A stretch of DNA of 64,000 nucleotides, taken from NCBI GenBank assembly GCA_001898035.1, contig MKRX01000002.1, forward strand, positions 194,591 through 258,590, in the 5' to 3' direction. Shown one piece after another: positions 35,500-45,268 of the stretch (positions are counted from its first letter, which is position 1; the number at the start of each line of letters is the position of its first letter). The position numbers were made by a program, and so were the translations under genes. Below the pieces are notes generated by a model, which saw only the letters and a program-made list of their open reading frames with translations, was not told where the DNA came from and did no database searches. This DNA is from Armatimonadetes bacterium 55-13. GTDB taxonomy: Bacteria > Armatimonadota > Fimbriimonadia > Fimbriimonadales > Fimbriimonadaceae.

Positions 35500-35724
35500 T
35501 AACCATGATTATAGTCCCTCCAACCTCCGACGGGAAGCCCCAAAGCTGGCAATCCAAGTTGACTTGCCTACTTGAAAAAGCGCCTCGATACTGCCTGCCT
35601 CATCCATGAGGCTGATCAAGGGCCAAACGTGGCATGACCGTCCCGGTCATGGTTTCCACGGGCGTCTCGCCCGTGGCGCGTCTCGGAACTCAAAAAGCGC
35701 CCCCGTACCCGGCAATGCGGAGAC
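35500..35724. other. Gene-free stretch upstream of hsdR
   Basis: It should hold the hsdR promoter, read leftward. GCCTCAT...ATGAGGC (35597-35612) is a short palindrome, and one double-palindrome repeat copy follows at 35627-35678. No gene is supported. Confidence 0.4.
35627..35678 (+). repeat. Double-palindrome element, copy 2 (best preserved)
   Basis: ATGACCGTCCCGGTCATGG (inverted repeat) is joined by TTTCC to ACGGGCGTCTCGCCCGT (inverted repeat). Copy 3 at 53203 has the same parts in reverse orientation. Confidence 0.75.
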
Positions 35725-35826
35725 ATGACCACCGGAGCTTGGAACTTCACCACCTACCACGGAGACCGAGTCTCCGTCCTCTTCCTAGACGCCCACGTAA
35801 AACACATGACCATCACCGACAAATAA
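35725..35826 (+). pseudogene. C-terminal remnant of a DUF1559-type prepilin
   Basis: A 33-residue frame ending in TAA. It reads WNFTTYHGDRVSVLFLDAHVKHM, i.e. the H-x9-DxH C-terminal motif of the large prepilin-like proteins (compare [18 protein letters not shown] in the intact gene at 20822). The N-terminal prepilin helix and the rest of the protein are missing upstream, where repeat DNA is found instead. Confidence 0.65.
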
Positions 35827-35835
35827 CCCGTTCCC

Positions 35836-35866
35836 CCTAACACCTAATACCTATCACCTAACACCT
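35836..35866. repeat. Heptameric CCTAACACC/CCTAATACC repeat
   Basis: CCTAACACCTAATACCTATCACCTAACACC, another occurrence of the heptad seen at 765-798. Confidence 0.65.
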
Positions 35867-35898
35867 TTGGAGGGGCGTTTTACGCCCCGTAAAACCCC

Positions 35899-35940
35899 CC
35901 TCCATAGGTATCCCTTCGATCATAGGGTATCCAATCGATC
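35899..35940 (-). promoter_or_regulatory. Second copy of the sugar-operon operator-like motif
   Basis: Read on the minus strand it begins GATCGATTGGATACCC and continues TATGATCGAAGGGATACC, then TATGGAGG. It matches 45136-45175 almost base for base. Two GGATACC half-sites are 19 bp apart (17 in the other copy). It lies at the 3' end of the DUF1501 gene, with no intact gene downstream. Confidence 0.55.
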
Positions 35941-37450
35941 AAGCCAAAAGGTCTTTCACCACGAACCCATGAACGTCCGTCAACCGGAAGTCCCGACCCG
36001 CATACCGATAGGTCAGTTTCGTATGGTCCACCCCAAGCTGATGCAGGATCGTCGCGTTCAAATCATGAACATGCACCGCCCCCGGAGTAAATGAGTCCGG
36101 AGTCGGATTCAAAACCTGCCCATCCTTGTCCACGATGTTGTAGCTAAAGTCGTCCGTGTTGCCATAAACAATCCCCGGCTTCACGCCACCCCCCGCCATC
36201 CACATAGTGAAGCACCGAGGATGGTGGTCCCGACCATAGTTCTCCTTGGTCAACGGCCCCTGACAATAAACCGTCCGCCCAAACTCACCCCCCCAAACAA
36301 TCAAGGTGTCATCCAGCATCCCCCGCCGCTTCAAGTCCATCACCAAGGCCGCACAAGCCTGGTCGATGTCCTTACACTGCAACGGCAAATCTCCCCCCAA
36401 GTTGCCATGCTGATCCCAACCCCGGTGGAAGATCTGAATAAACCGAACCCCCCGCTCCGCCATCCGCCGAGCCAACAAACAGTTCGCCGAAAACGTCCCC
36501 GGCTTCCGAGCCTCCTCTCCATAAAGCTCAAACGTCTCGTCCGACTCCTTAGAAAGGTCCATCAAGTCCGGCACACTCGTCTGCAACCGGTAAGCCATCT
36601 CATACTGCGAGATCCGCGCCGCAATCTCAGGATCGCCAAAGTGGTTCAGCTGCATATTGTTCAGCTTCGCCAAACTGTCCAGCATCCGCCGCCGAGACAT
36701 CGCGTCCACCCCATCCGGATTGTCCAGATAAAGCACCGGATCCCCCTTACTCCGCAGCGCCACCCCCTGATGCTCGCCCGGCAAGAACCCCGCCCCCCAA
36801 AGTCGAGTAAACACCGCCTGAGCATCCGCCTTAGAACTCCATGAGGAGTGAAGCACGATGTAAGTCGGCAGATCCTGGTTCATGGTGCCCAGCCCATAAC
36901 TGACCCAAGCCCCAATACTCGGCCGCCCCGGCAACTGGCTCCCCGTCTGAATAAACGTCACCGCCGGATCATGGTTAATCGCCTCCGTATACATCGACTT
37001 GATGACACAAAGATCTTTCACCACCTTGGAAGTGTAGGGAAGCAGTTCACTCACCCAAACCCCATCCTCGTTGTTGTCGTACTTGTCGAACTTGTACTTA
37101 GAAGGCGCCACCGGGAACCGAGCCTGGCCACTTGTCATCGTGGTGATTCTTTGTCCCATCCGAATGTCGTTCGGCAGATCCTGATCAAAGTGGTCTGGCA
37201 ACTTGGCCTTGTAGTCCCACATATCGATCTGACTCGGCCCCCCGTTCATCGTCAGATAGATCACCCGCTTGGCCTTGGGCGCAAAATTCGGCATCCCCGG
37301 CAATCCGCCGTGAGCGTTCGGCTGCTGAGGAGAAGCCAGCGCCTCAACATTCAAAATGCTTGCCAAAGCCGCCGTACCCACCCCAAGCGCCGCCTTTCCA
37401 AAAAGCTGTCGCCGAGTGTAAAGAAGTTCGTGTTCGCGTCGAGGATCCAT
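35939..37450 (-). CDS. DUF1501 protein, Tat-exported sulfatase-like
   Basis: A 503-residue protein. The twin-arginine motif in [21 protein letters not shown] directs folded export. The body has DUF1501 features: [46 protein letters not shown], and [19 protein letters not shown]...[25 protein letters not shown], an alkaline-phosphatase/sulfatase-like fold. These genes in Planctomycetes-type bacteria are paired with DUF1553 cytochrome-like genes. The role is not established; a polysaccharide-related function is often proposed. It begins 5 bp downstream of the DUF1553 gene. Confidence 0.93.
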   Translation of the reverse strand: MDPRREHELLYTRRQLFGKAALGVGTAALASILNVEALASPQQPNAHGGLPGMPNFAPKAKRVIYLTMNGGPSQIDMWDYKAKLPDHFDQDLPNDIRMGQRITTMTSGQARFPVAPSKYKFDKYDNNEDGVWVSELLPYTSKVVKDLCVIKSMYTEAINHDPAVTFIQTGSQLPGRPSIGAWVSYGLGTMNQDLPTYIVLHSSWSSKADAQAVFTRLWGAGFLPGEHQGVALRSKGDPVLYLDNPDGVDAMSRRRMLDSLAKLNNMQLNHFGDPEIAARISQYEMAYRLQTSVPDLMDLSKESDETFELYGEEARKPGTFSANCLLARRMAERGVRFIQIFHRGWDQHGNLGGDLPLQCKDIDQACAALVMDLKRRGMLDDTLIVWGGEFGRTVYCQGPLTKENYGRDHHPRCFTMWMAGGGVKPGIVYGNTDDFSYNIVDKDGQVLNPTPDSFTPGAVHVHDLNATILHQLGVDHTKLTYRYAGRDFRLTDVHGFVVKDLLA

Positions 37451-37455
37451 AGTTT

Positions 37456-40419
37456 CTAGTGCTGAGTCAGCGACTCATCGGTGTTCAAAATCATGTTGCA
37501 AATAATCATCCAAGCCGCATGCTCAGCCGGATCAAGGCTCTCATCGCGAGGAGACTCGCCAACTTTCAAAGCCTTCAAAGCGTCGCCGGGCCGAGCGCGA
37601 TAGACTTCTCTTTCCGAGTTCAAAAGCTTCATCACCACGCCCTGCTCCTCTTTGGTCGGCCTGCGACCAAGGACCAGCCGGAAGGCATAGTCCAACCGAG
37701 AAGCATCATCCCGCTTTGTCTGCAGAACTCGCTGCGCATACATACGCGCCGCCTCGAAGAACCCCGTCTCGTTCATCGTTGCCAATGCCTGAGTCGGTGT
37801 ATTAGTCGCCGAGCGCCGTACCACGCAAGCTTCTCGCATGGGCGCATCAAACAGCAGCATCGTCGGTGGCGGACTCGTTCGCTTCCAGAAGAGGTAAACG
37901 CTTCGCCGATAGAGCGCATCACCATGATCCTGCATGTACTTCGCGGTGTCACTACTCGGATAGGCGATCGCCTCCCAAAGCCCAGAGGGTTGATAAGGCT
38001 TATCCCCATGCCCACCAGGACGTTCCACCAGGAGACCAGAAACAAAGAGGGAAGTATCCCGAATAACCTCCGCATCCAACCGGAATCGAGGCGCCCTAGA
38101 CAGCAGCTTGTTCTCCGGATCTTTAGCCACTTTCGCTTTATCCGCAACTGCAGATTGCCTAAAGGTCGCGCTAGTCACGATCATTCGGTGCAGCTTCTTC
38201 AAACTCCACCCGTCCTTTACAAACTTCACCGCTAGGTAATCCAAAAGCTCAGGATTCGAGGGCCAGTCCCCACGATTCCCAAAGTCTTCACTGGACTTCA
38301 CAATGCCCGTTCCAAAGTGCTGCTGCCAGACTCGATTGACAAACACTCTCGCGACAAGCGGATTCTTGGGATCAGTAATCCACTCAGCCAGGCCGAGGCG
38401 ATTCTTCGGCAACTTGGTGGACATCGATCCAAACGCCTTTGGCACCATTCTAGGCGTGACATCGCCCAAGAGGTTGTACTCTCCGCGCTTGAGTAAGTGT
38501 GCCACCCTCGGCTTAGGCATTTCTTGGGCGATGTAAGTGTAAGGAATTTGATCGTCCAGTGCCTTTCGCTCAATCGTCGCCTTCTTATATTGCTCGGAGG
38601 CCGCTGTTGAAGGTCCGAGTGCCAAATAGCTCGCTGCGACTTCTCGCGATTGCTGAGAAGTTAAAGTCGCTTGGCTCACAAGCTCTCGGGCCCTTGAAAG
38701 TCTGCGAACGTTTGCGTCACCGAGCCCAACAAACACACCATCTTCGCCGCCTCCGTTCACGATCTTAATCAGGAGTGAGTTGGCGCCAGGATTGAGTTTG
38801 ATCTTGACAAGGTCAGAGTCCGGGAGTGCTCCACGGGCGATCTTGTTGTCGTGGACCAAGGCTCCATTCACCCATACCCGAATGCCATCGTCGCTGCCGA
38901 GCCTGAGCGTTAGTTTCTGAGCCTTCTCAGCGATGAGAGTGGTCTTGAGATAACCAGAAGCATTTTCTTCCCCAACGACCCCGGGCACGACCTTGTCTAG
39001 TTCGACCTTAAAGGCCCGCCACTTGGTGTCCGGTTTGGATGCCTCGGGGCCGAAGTCCGTCGTGAACGCCGATTCAAAGTCCTTTGCCGCAAAAGGACCA
39101 GCGACTTGCCAATCGCCAACCTTGGGCTGAAGCGGTGCATTGGCTAAGAACCATTGCTTTGCTGCGGGTATCGAAACCGAGTCTTCAAGTCCTTTAATGA
39201 GTTTGTCGAATGCGTTCAGACGTTCTTCCTGCTCAGGCGTTGGCGCTTTCATGACGGGAGCATGGAGGCGGGCATTGCCGTCTAGAGGAGTATCAACCGT
39301 GCTGTTAAAGAAGGCGTACATTCCGTAGTACTCCTTCGCCGAGATCGGATCGTATTTGTGATCGTGACACTTGGCGCAGCCCATGGTTACGCCAAGGAAA
39401 ACTGTGGCGGTTGTGTCCACCCGATCCATTGTGTTCTTCGCCAAGAACTCTGCTTCAATGACTCCACCTTCATTCGTGGTGGGATTCATGCGGATGTAGC
39501 CGGTAGCGATCAGTTGCTCAATCGTCGGTTTAGGCAACATGTCGCCAGCCAACTGCCAGAGGGCAAACTTATCAAAGGGGAGATCTTCGTTGTAAGCACG
39601 AATGACCCAGTCACGGTAGGGATAAACCGCTCGCTCGTTATCAATGTGCAGTCCATGAGTGTCGGCATATCGCACTGCGTCCAACCAAAACCGAGCTTGG
39701 TTCTCGCCATAGCGAGGACTTGCCAGCAAGCGATCGACGACTCGATCATAGGCGTCCGGGCGAGTGTCGGCCAAGAATGCATTCACTTCGGCCGGAGTAG
39801 GCGGCAGTCCGGTGAGTGTTAAAGTCACTCGACGAATCTGGGTGACGCGATCAGCTTGAGGAGCCGGCTTTAGCTTTGCCGCATCCAAGCCCGCCATGAT
39901 GAATCGATCGATATCATTCTTGACCCAAGCAGGATTGGAGACCTTCGGAATCTCTGGCATGTTCGGCGGGATAAATGCCCAGTGCTTTTCATAGCCCGCA
40001 CCTTCGGCTATCCACTGTTTCAGGATCGCTTTTTCTTCCGTGGTCAGCGGTTTTGCATCTGAGTCCACCGGAGGCATGCGCATCTCCGGGATGTCAGCGG
40101 TGACGCGAGAGAGCAATATAGACTTTTCTGGATCACCAGGGACGATAGCCCGGTAACCACCGCGGTCCGCAGTGGCTCCTTCAAAGGAATCGAGGCGCAT
40201 ATTGCCTGTTCGCTTGTTCGCCTCCTTGTCCGCTCCGTGGCAGGTGAAGCAGTGCTCAGCCAAAATTGGCCTGACATCTCGATTGAATTCGATCTTCTTG
40301 CGCTTTTCGGACTTCGGGGAAGCTGTCTTTTTAGGACTTGCTTGGCCGCCGGTTGCGAGTACGGAATACCCGAGGAATGCGCAGCTTGTAATTAGTAGGC
40401 AGGAACTTAGCGGTCTCAT
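37456..40419 (-). CDS. PSCyt1/DUF1549/DUF1553 cytochrome-like protein
   Basis: A 987-residue exported protein. A signal peptide is followed by the PSCyt1 cytochrome-c-like domain with CFTCH at 57-61, then DUF1549 (PSCyt2; about 160-365, with HWAFIPP before and a second heme-type site CAKCH at 348-352). Residues about 430-580 form a beta-rich PA14/concanavalin-like insertion ([19 protein letters not shown]). DUF1553 (PSD1) closes the protein ([40 protein letters not shown]). Heme ligation is inferred from CxxCH only. It forms a pair with the DUF1501 gene, as in Planctomycetes. Confidence 0.94.
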   Translation of the reverse strand: MRPLSSCLLITSCAFLGYSVLATGGQASPKKTASPKSEKRKKIEFNRDVRPILAEHCFTCHGADKEANKRTGNMRLDSFEGATADRGGYRAIVPGDPEKSILLSRVTADIPEMRMPPVDSDAKPLTTEEKAILKQWIAEGAGYEKHWAFIPPNMPEIPKVSNPAWVKNDIDRFIMAGLDAAKLKPAPQADRVTQIRRVTLTLTGLPPTPAEVNAFLADTRPDAYDRVVDRLLASPRYGENQARFWLDAVRYADTHGLHIDNERAVYPYRDWVIRAYNEDLPFDKFALWQLAGDMLPKPTIEQLIATGYIRMNPTTNEGGVIEAEFLAKNTMDRVDTTATVFLGVTMGCAKCHDHKYDPISAKEYYGMYAFFNSTVDTPLDGNARLHAPVMKAPTPEQEERLNAFDKLIKGLEDSVSIPAAKQWFLANAPLQPKVGDWQVAGPFAAKDFESAFTTDFGPEASKPDTKWRAFKVELDKVVPGVVGEENASGYLKTTLIAEKAQKLTLRLGSDDGIRVWVNGALVHDNKIARGALPDSDLVKIKLNPGANSLLIKIVNGGGEDGVFVGLGDANVRRLSRARELVSQATLTSQQSREVAASYLALGPSTAASEQYKKATIERKALDDQIPYTYIAQEMPKPRVAHLLKRGEYNLLGDVTPRMVPKAFGSMSTKLPKNRLGLAEWITDPKNPLVARVFVNRVWQQHFGTGIVKSSEDFGNRGDWPSNPELLDYLAVKFVKDGWSLKKLHRMIVTSATFRQSAVADKAKVAKDPENKLLSRAPRFRLDAEVIRDTSLFVSGLLVERPGGHGDKPYQPSGLWEAIAYPSSDTAKYMQDHGDALYRRSVYLFWKRTSPPPTMLLFDAPMREACVVRRSATNTPTQALATMNETGFFEAARMYAQRVLQTKRDDASRLDYAFRLVLGRRPTKEEQGVVMKLLNSEREVYRARPGDALKALKVGESPRDESLDPAEHAAWMIICNMILNTDESLTQH

Positions 40420-40519
40420 CGTTGTCGCGAAAGCTCACCCATCGTCGGAGAGCCCTCGGACATGATAGGTCCTGTACTGCCTGAAATCAAGGACCGTTCG
40501 GGCCACTTTTTTGACGAAT

Positions 40520-40550
40520 CGGGTCATCCCAATTTGCCTGGGATGACCCG
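40520..40550. terminator. Strong hairpin between RhaS operon and DUF1553 gene
   Basis: CGGGTCATCCCA (40520-40531) and TGGGATGACCCG (40539-40550) form a perfect 12-bp stem. It sits 14 bp after the binding-protein stop. There is no T run, so termination is likely but not proven. Confidence 0.55.
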
Positions 40551-40563
40551 AAACCGTGGGAAA

Positions 40564-41613
40564 CTAGAAATTGTATTTGTCGATGTTGGACTTGTCGAAA
40601 GTGACCAGCGGACCGGCACTCAAAACATTGTTCTTGCCAAAAGCGACTTTCCCAAGCTTTGGATCCTCGAATTCAGCGCCTTCTTTCGGAGTCACCTCGC
40701 CTTTTTTGATTGCAATCCCAAGATTGCAGGCTAAGACGCCCATATCATAGGGACTCCACAGTTGGAAACCCTTGACGACTCCGTCTTGAACAAACTTCTT
40801 GAGTTGGTTTGGCGTGCTCAGTCCTGTCAGCATCAGGCCAGGGCCATTTGCTTTTGCGCCGCCCGGATAGGCTTCTGCCGTTGCGAGAGCTTGAGCAGCG
40901 GCGGCAAGACCGACGCTGGTGGGAGAGACAACGCCTCTAAGGGTTGGATGCTTTGCCAAGAGAGCTTCAAATTCGGTCGTGCTCTTTTGGGGCTCGTCAT
41001 CGCCGTAAACGGTTTCAACCAGCTTCATCTTTGCGTATTTCGGTTGCTTGAGCGTCTCGTTCATTCCCTCAATCCATGAGTTTTGGTTGGGGGCGTCTCT
41101 GGTCGCACTTAAGATTGCGATTTCTCCTTCGTAGTTAATCTGCGATCCAAGCAACTCGATTTGGCTCTCTCCCACCTTGGTGAAGTCGGTCGGGACGACG
41201 GCGGCATCCCGGTGAGACTCGTTACCGACGAGGTCTGAATCAACTGTGATGACTGCGATTCCCGCCGCTTTGGCTTCATCCAGAACCACATTCAATGCGT
41301 CGGGGCTGTTCGCAGAGATAGCAATCACATCCACTCTCCTCTGAATCTGGGCCTTGATGAGATCAATTTGAGACGTTGCTTCTGCCGTAGCGGGCGCAGT
41401 AGTGGTGAAATCTGCACCGGCTGCCTTCGCCGCTTCCTCAAATCCTCGGACGACTTCATTGAAGTAGGGATTTCCGGAGTTCTTGGGGATGTAAACGATC
41501 TTGAGTTGACCGCCAGAACTCGTGGTCGATCCCGAAGACGCCCCGTCGGTGGAGCGCTGGCATCCGACGAGGGCCATTGCGGCCAACGAGAGAATGAGCA
41601 GTGAATTACGCAT
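40564..41613 (-). CDS. rhaS: Sugar ABC transporter substrate-binding lipoprotein, RhaS-type
   Basis: A 349-residue periplasmic-binding lipoprotein. Residues 1-18 are a lipoprotein signal with lipobox LVGC (Cys18 lipidated). The type 1 binding fold is seen as IVYIPKNSGNPYFNEVVRGFEEAAKAAGADF, VDVIAISANSPDALNVVLDEAKAAGIAVITVDSD and LVETVYGDDEPQKSTTEFEALL. It resembles the RhaS and LsrB branch (L-rhamnose or AI-2) more than ribose or xylose binders, but the ligand is unproven. It is the last gene of the ATPase-permease-permease-binder operon, the order seen for rhaTPQS and lsrACDB. Confidence 0.88.
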   Translation of the reverse strand: MRNSLLILSLAAMALVGCQRSTDGASSGSTTSSGGQLKIVYIPKNSGNPYFNEVVRGFEEAAKAAGADFTTTAPATAEATSQIDLIKAQIQRRVDVIAISANSPDALNVVLDEAKAAGIAVITVDSDLVGNESHRDAAVVPTDFTKVGESQIELLGSQINYEGEIAILSATRDAPNQNSWIEGMNETLKQPKYAKMKLVETVYGDDEPQKSTTEFEALLAKHPTLRGVVSPTSVGLAAAAQALATAEAYPGGAKANGPGLMLTGLSTPNQLKKFVQDGVVKGFQLWSPYDMGVLACNLGIAIKKGEVTPKEGAEFEDPKLGKVAFGKNNVLSAGPLVTFDKSNIDKYNF

Positions 41614-41659
41614 GTGATTTACCTTTTCGACGAATGAGTCCAGATTCCTTTATCTGGCG

Positions 41660-42610
41660 CTAAGCTTTTCGTGGAGCAGACAGTCGAGTGGCGACTCCGG
41701 TGATTGCCACCGCTACGATGAGAAGAGTGCCGGTTACCGTCAATTGAACTTCGCTTGTGATGTTCGCAAGGATCATCTGGGTCTTCAAGACGGCGATCAG
41801 AAGAAGGGCCAGAAGCGATCCGATCATTGAGCCTCGACCTCCGGTGATGCTTACGCCTCCAAGGACAACGGCGGTGATTGCCTCTAGTTCCAGTCCTCTG
41901 GCGTGATCAAATCGGGCCACTCCGAGCCTCGAGTCGATAAGGACCCCGGCAAGACCGGCCAATAACCCGGCCAGCACAAAAATCCGGAACTTAACGGCAG
42001 GAGTGGGGACCGAGGCGAAGAATGCGGCCTCCTCGTTTGTGCCAACGGCGAAAGTCCATCGTCCGAAGATGGTGCGATGGAGGGTCAAACCAAGAACGAC
42101 GACAAAGACGATCATGATGCCGAAAGGTAGTGGCACGCCTAGTAGCGGAAGATCAAGGCGGTCGGCGCCCACAAATGAACTCGGAACTTGAACCGATGCC
42201 GAGCCCATTAGCGCTTGCGCCATTCCACGAAACAGGGCGAGCGTGCCTAGGGTGACAAGAAAGGAGGGCAGTTTTGCGTAGGCAACTAACGCCCCATTGA
42301 ATGCTCCGAGAAGACCTCCGATGAGCACCCCAATTGTCGCGGCGGCTGGCATGGGAAGGCCAATTTGAGCAAGTTTGGCGGTTGCGCAGGCGACAAATGC
42401 GAGATTAGAGGCAACGGAGAGGTCTATGTTGCCGCTGATGATCACGAAAGTGAGGCCTATAACGAGGAGACCCGTTTCTGCATAAGGTCCGGTGCTGTCA
42501 AGGAGATACCTGACATCCAGGAAGTAGGGAGATTGAATGGTTCCTGCGATGAAGGCGAGGATGAGGAGGACGGCGGGCACGAATTCTGGCCGGGTAAGGA
42601 TCTTTCTCAT
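41660..42610 (-). CDS. Sugar ABC transporter permease (second)
   Basis: A 316-residue permease with 8-10 membrane segments (VPAVLLILAFIAGTIQS, YAETGLLVIGLTFVIISGNIDLSVASNL, LGVLIGGLLGAFNGALVAYAKLPSFLVTLGTLALFRG). GNIDLSVAS and TLGTLALFRG are the ribose/rhamnose-type (BPD_transp_2) signatures. The ATG at 42610 overlaps the stop of the first permease (ATGA). A longer frame to 42757 lies inside that gene and encodes an Arg-rich non-membrane start, so I reject it. Confidence 0.9.
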   Translation of the reverse strand: MRKILTRPEFVPAVLLILAFIAGTIQSPYFLDVRYLLDSTGPYAETGLLVIGLTFVIISGNIDLSVASNLAFVACATAKLAQIGLPMPAAATIGVLIGGLLGAFNGALVAYAKLPSFLVTLGTLALFRGMAQALMGSASVQVPSSFVGADRLDLPLLGVPLPFGIMIVFVVVLGLTLHRTIFGRWTFAVGTNEEAAFFASVPTPAVKFRIFVLAGLLAGLAGVLIDSRLGVARFDHARGLELEAITAVVLGGVSITGGRGSMIGSLLALLLIAVLKTQMILANITSEVQLTVTGTLLIVAVAITGVATRLSAPRKA

Positions 42611-43590
42611 GCTGCCACCTCCTTGGCTTGGCGTCGGCTCGCAAAGGCGTCCAGCCCCAAGGCGATGAGGATGACCGATCCGTAGACGAGGACTTGCCAA
42701 TCGGCAGCGACCCCAAGAACGGCGAGCGCCACATTCACGACGCCGAGCAAGATGCAACCTAGCAGTACTCCACCTACGCTGCCTGACCCGCCTTTGACAT
42801 CACATCCACCGATCACGGTGGCGGCGATGACGGTGAGTTCCATGCCCGACCCGGCGGTTGCGGGGTTCACGAAGCCATAGCGGGAGGCATAAAGCAGTCC
42901 GGCGAAGCCGGCGAGGGCTCCGCAGATGACGTAGCAGGCGAATACGGACTTTCCGACGGGGACTCCTCGCAGATGGGCGGCTTCGGGGCGGCTTCCGATG
43001 GCGTAGAGGTTTCTTCCGAGAACGGTCTTGTTCGTCAGGAAATAGCCTAGACCCACGGCGAGGAGGGCGAAAACGAGGAGCCAGGGGAGGGTGACACCAC
43101 CGATCGTTACCGGGCCGCGGAGGGACCACTCGGTAAGGGCGGACGGGATGTTGTTGGAATCGATTTGGTGACCGCCGCTGACGATGAAGGTTAGACCGCG
43201 GTAGACGCTGAGGGTGCCGAGGGTGGTGATGATCGGCGGAATCTTCGCCCAGGCGATGAGTCCGCCGTTGATTAAACCAAGAACGGCGCCGATTCCCAGA
43301 CTTGCTCCTGCGCCAAGGGCGAGGTTGAGGTCGGGATGGGCACGGAACAGCATTCCCGTGAGCATTCCCGAGAGACCAAGCATCGAGCCTACCGATACGT
43401 CGATTCCTCGGGTGACGATCACAAGCATCTGACCGACCGCCATGACGGTGAGGAGGGGAATCCAAAGTAGGATGCTGCTGATGGATGAGGCGGACAGGAG
43501 TCGGGGCTCTTTGAAAGCGGCGATGGCGAAGACTAGAATCACCAAGATGAGAGTTCGCATCTCCCGGCTTTTGGCGACCTTAGCTAGCAT
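42607..43590 (-). CDS. Sugar ABC transporter permease (first)
   Basis: A 327-residue permease of the same family as its neighbour (MAVGQMLVIVTRGIDVSVGSMLGLSGM, AWAKIPPIITTLGTLSVYRGLTFIVSGG, GYFLTNKTVLGRNLYAIGSRPEAAHLRGVP). The two permeases are expected to form the heterodimeric membrane channel. I start at the ATG at 43590, which has GGAG nine bases upstream and overlaps the ATPase stop by 11 bp; a start at 43614 is possible but overlaps more. Confidence 0.9.
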   Translation of the reverse strand: MLAKVAKSREMRTLILVILVFAIAAFKEPRLLSASSISSILLWIPLLTVMAVGQMLVIVTRGIDVSVGSMLGLSGMLTGMLFRAHPDLNLALGAGASLGIGAVLGLINGGLIAWAKIPPIITTLGTLSVYRGLTFIVSGGHQIDSNNIPSALTEWSLRGPVTIGGVTLPWLLVFALLAVGLGYFLTNKTVLGRNLYAIGSRPEAAHLRGVPVGKSVFACYVICGALAGFAGLLYASRYGFVNPATAGSGMELTVIAATVIGGCDVKGGSGSVGGVLLGCILLGVVNVALAVLGVAADWQVLVYGSVILIALGLDAFASRRQAKEVAA

Positions 43591-45079
43591 GGGCGGCTTC
43601 TCCGGCGGCATCAAACATGATGGATTCTTGGGTGGCTTGATCTCGTTCGTATTCGGCCACTAGTTTGCCAGCCCGCATGACGAGAATTCGGTCGGAGACG
43701 GCTAAGACTTCGGGAAGGTCGGATGAGATCATGAGGACGGCGAGACCCTCGGAGGCGAGTTCTCGGATAAGGCGGTGAACTTCTGATTTGGCGCCGACAT
43801 CGACACCTCGGGTGGGTTCATCGACGATGAGAACCTTTGGTTTGGTGAGAACGGCTTTGGCGAGGACGACTTTTTGTTGATTGCCACCGCTTAGGCTTCC
43901 TACGGGCTGCATTGGACCGACGCACGCGACACGGAGGCGATCAATCCACTCTTTTGAAATGCTGACCTGTTCGGAACCCTTGACCCAGAACTTGAAGAGG
44001 TTCTCGAGGATGGGGAGGGTGGCGTTTTCGGCGATGGAGAGGGGGAGGAGGAGGCCGTGGTGTTGGCGATCTTCGGGGACGAGGGCGAGGCCCTTCTTTT
44101 GGGCGTCCAGCGGCGTCTTTATTTCGACCGTCGCACCATCGATTTGAACGGTTCCCGACGACATTTTGGTAGCACCGACGAGGGCGTGGGCGATGTCGGT
44201 TCTTCCGGCACCCACGAGTCCGGCGAGAGCGACGACTTCTCCGGGTTTGACGTCAAAACTGACATTGTGAACTCGGCCGGGGACCGAAAGGTTTTGGATG
44301 GAAAGTCTCGGGGCTTGGTCTTTGTGGTGGCGGGTGACGGCGGTGGCTTCGATGTCCCTTCCGACCATGTGGCGGATGACTTCGGCGGGGGAGGAATCTT
44401 GGGTGGTGAGTTCGGCGACTTTGCTTCCGTCGCGAAGGACGGTGATGCGGTCGCAGATCTCGAAGACTTCTTCTAGCTTATGGCTGACGAATGCAAGGGC
44501 GCGGCCTTCGGCTTTGAGCCTCCGGACGATTTCGAATAGTTCTTCGACTTCCTTAGGAGTTAGGGAGGCGGTGGTTTCGTCGAGGATGAGGACTTGGGCG
44601 TTGTGGGTGAGGGCGGAGGCGACTTCGATCATTTGCTGATCGGCGACGGACAAGCCCTTGACGGGAGCATCTGGGGAGAGGCGGAGGCCGAGGTTGGCCA
44701 TGGTGGTGGCGGCTTCTTCTCGGAGGGTCTTCCAATCTACGAGGCGGGCTTTGGTTCGGGGGTGATTTCCGGCGTAGATGTTCTCGGCGACGGTGAGGTC
44801 GGGGAAGGTGAGGGGTTCTTGGTGGATGAGGGAGATGCCTTTGGCGGCGGCGTCTTTGGGATTGGCAAGGCGAGTTGGTTGGCCGTTGAGGACCAGCTCC
44901 CCGGCGGTGGGGCGGTGGACGCCGGCGATGATCTTGGCGAGGGTGGATTTCCCGGCGCCGTTTTCGCCGGTGATGGCGTGGACTTCACCGGGGTAGAGAT
45001 TGAGGTCGACTCCATGGAGTACCTCGACGCCGCCAAAGGACATTTTGATTTGGCGAGCGGAGATGAGGGGTTCCTTCAT
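43580..45079 (-). CDS. rhaT: Sugar ABC transporter ATPase with two nucleotide-binding domains
   Basis: A 499-residue fused ATPase of the RbsA/XylG/RhaT type. Domain 1 has Walker A GENGAGKST (38-46), the signature LSVADQQMIEVA and Walker B VLILDETTASL. Domain 2 has the degenerate Walker A GLVGAGRTD, signature LSGGNQQKVVLAK and VLIVDEPTRGVDVG. The degenerate second site is typical for the family. It is the first gene of the operon; the start is 189 bp from the divergent kinase gene, and the operator-like motif lies in that gap. Confidence 0.93.
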   Translation of the reverse strand: MKEPLISARQIKMSFGGVEVLHGVDLNLYPGEVHAITGENGAGKSTLAKIIAGVHRPTAGELVLNGQPTRLANPKDAAAKGISLIHQEPLTFPDLTVAENIYAGNHPRTKARLVDWKTLREEAATTMANLGLRLSPDAPVKGLSVADQQMIEVASALTHNAQVLILDETTASLTPKEVEELFEIVRRLKAEGRALAFVSHKLEEVFEICDRITVLRDGSKVAELTTQDSSPAEVIRHMVGRDIEATAVTRHHKDQAPRLSIQNLSVPGRVHNVSFDVKPGEVVALAGLVGAGRTDIAHALVGATKMSSGTVQIDGATVEIKTPLDAQKKGLALVPEDRQHHGLLLPLSIAENATLPILENLFKFWVKGSEQVSISKEWIDRLRVACVGPMQPVGSLSGGNQQKVVLAKAVLTKPKVLIVDEPTRGVDVGAKSEVHRLIRELASEGLAVLMISSDLPEVLAVSDRILVMRAGKLVAEYERDQATQESIMFDAAGEAAHAS

Positions 45080-45135
45080 GGAATTTGGCGCCTCCCTGCG
45101 CTGGAAAACATGGGGTTCAGATTACTTTGTTTTTT

Positions 45136-45175
45136 GATCGATTGGATACCTATGAAGAAGGGATACCCATAGAGG
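45136..45175 (+). promoter_or_regulatory. Operator-like motif, two GGATACC half-sites
   Basis: GATCGATTGGATACCTATGA is followed by AGAAGGGATACCCATAGAGG. The half-sites GGATACC start at 45144 and 45161. It lies between the divergent transporter operon and ribulokinase gene, so it could control both. The same motif occurs at 35899-35940. The matching regulator gene is not in the window. Confidence 0.55.
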
Positions 45176-45268
45176 TAGATTTAGAGGTCTCCGTTTGATT
45201 TATTTAAGAAATTGAATTAAATGGGGAGTGGAAGCGAGGGTTGAACCTCGAATAAACTGAACCAGCTA

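Noticed and set aside
42611..42757. Extended start for the second permease
   Set aside because: The extra 49 residues are Arg-rich, not membrane-like, and lie inside the upstream permease gene; the ATGA overlap gives a better start.
45235..45250. CGAGG-GTTGAA-CCTCG hairpin before araB as a riboswitch
   Set aside because: The stem is only 5 bp and no other conserved fold is visible.
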